Source of the DNA: Candidatus Aenigmatarchaeota archaeon
Lineage (GTDB): Archaea; Aenigmatarchaeota; Aenigmatarchaeia; QMZP01
Direction: 5' to 3'
Length of the DNA stretch: 6,010 nt
Assembly (NCBI GenBank): GCA_003663225.1
Contig: QMZP01000058.1
Coordinates: forward strand, 1-6,010
Shown: one piece after another, positions 5,844 through 6,010 of the stretch
How positions within the stretch are numbered: the stretch's first letter is position 1
Layout: every line of letters starts with the position of its first letter
Notes under the pieces: generated by a model
Database searches by the model: none
Told to the model about the DNA's origin: nothing
The model's input: the letters and a program-made list of their open reading frames with translations, nothing else
Program-made: the position numbers and the translations under genes

Positions 5844-5848
5844 CTAAT

Positions 5849-6010
5849 ATGGCCAGGATGTATTCCCGTGACAGGGGCAAGTCAGGAAGCAGCAAGCCCG
5901 CGGAAAGGAAGATGCCGTGGGTGAAGTACAAGAAGGGCGAGATAGAGGAGATAATAGTGAAACTCGCGAAGGAAGGCAGGGATTCCTCCCAGATAGGGCT
6001 TGCCCTAAGG
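5849..6010 (+). CDS. rps15: 30S ribosomal protein S15, archaeal type (3' end outside window)
   Basis: The first 54 residues are present and the frame runs off the window edge. The opening M-A-R-M-Y-S-R-D-R-G-K-S-G-S-S-K-P matches the basic N-terminal extension of archaeal and eukaryotic uS15 proteins, which bacterial S15 lacks. It is followed by the conserved W-V-x-Y and a helix with E-I-E-E-I-I-V-K-L-A-K-E-G, then S-S-Q-I-G-L-A-L-R. Full-length archaeal homologues are about 150 residues, so roughly a third is seen. The protein binds small-subunit rRNA and is an early assembly factor. A Shine-Dalgarno-like AAGGTG five bases upstream and a TATA-like box support the start. It lies 52 bases after thrC, probably with its own promoter. 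Confidence 0.93.
   Translation, partial: MARMYSRDRGKSGSSKPAERKMPWVKYKKGEIEEIIVKLAKEGRDSSQIGLALR

Overview
The window looks like a chromosomal segment of an archaeon. The last gene begins like an archaeal/eukaryotic-type ribosomal protein S15 (uS15). Several genes have AT-rich TATA-like boxes at archaeal spacing, and leaderless starts sit beside Shine-Dalgarno-led ones. The 400-residue threonine synthase with an N-terminal zinc ribbon and the dense N-glycosylation sequons in a secreted protein also fit. A DPANN-type lineage (Micrarchaeota- or Diapherotrites-like) is possible but is only an impression from the short S15 fragment and compact layout. No tRNA, rRNA, insertion sequence or CRISPR array was seen.

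Layout, left to right. Positions 1-441 hold the 3' end of a secreted protein: a dockerin-like calcium-binding module followed by a C-terminal domain of about 98 residues. Positions 482-3415 (+) encode a complete 977-residue secreted protein. It has a signal peptide, seven GLUG-type repeats, a NosD/CASH-type parallel beta-helix, an Ig-like or carboxypeptidase-regulatory-like module, two dockerin-like repeats, and the same C-terminal domain. These two genes are tandem paralogues, at least over their C-terminal part. Facing them on the minus strand are a 37-residue, extremely acidic small protein (3468-3581) with a near-perfect Shine-Dalgarno sequence and, 69 bases upstream of it, a four-helix membrane protein of unknown function (3651-4544). 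A 52-base divergent promoter region separates the membrane protein from thrC (4597-5796, +). After another 52 bases comes the start of the S15 gene, cut by the window edge.

Functionally, the left half is a cell-surface module. Both proteins probably act outside the cell in adhesion, carbohydrate binding or as part of the envelope, and their common tail (dockerin-like pair plus terminal domain) probably anchors or docks them. The right half is housekeeping: threonine synthesis and translation. The membrane protein and acidic small protein between them are unrecognised; their shared strand and close spacing suggest, but do not prove, a functional link.

The items most likely to be undescribed are the shared C-terminal domain of the two surface proteins and the acidic small protein. 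There is no stretch longer than 300 bases without a gene.
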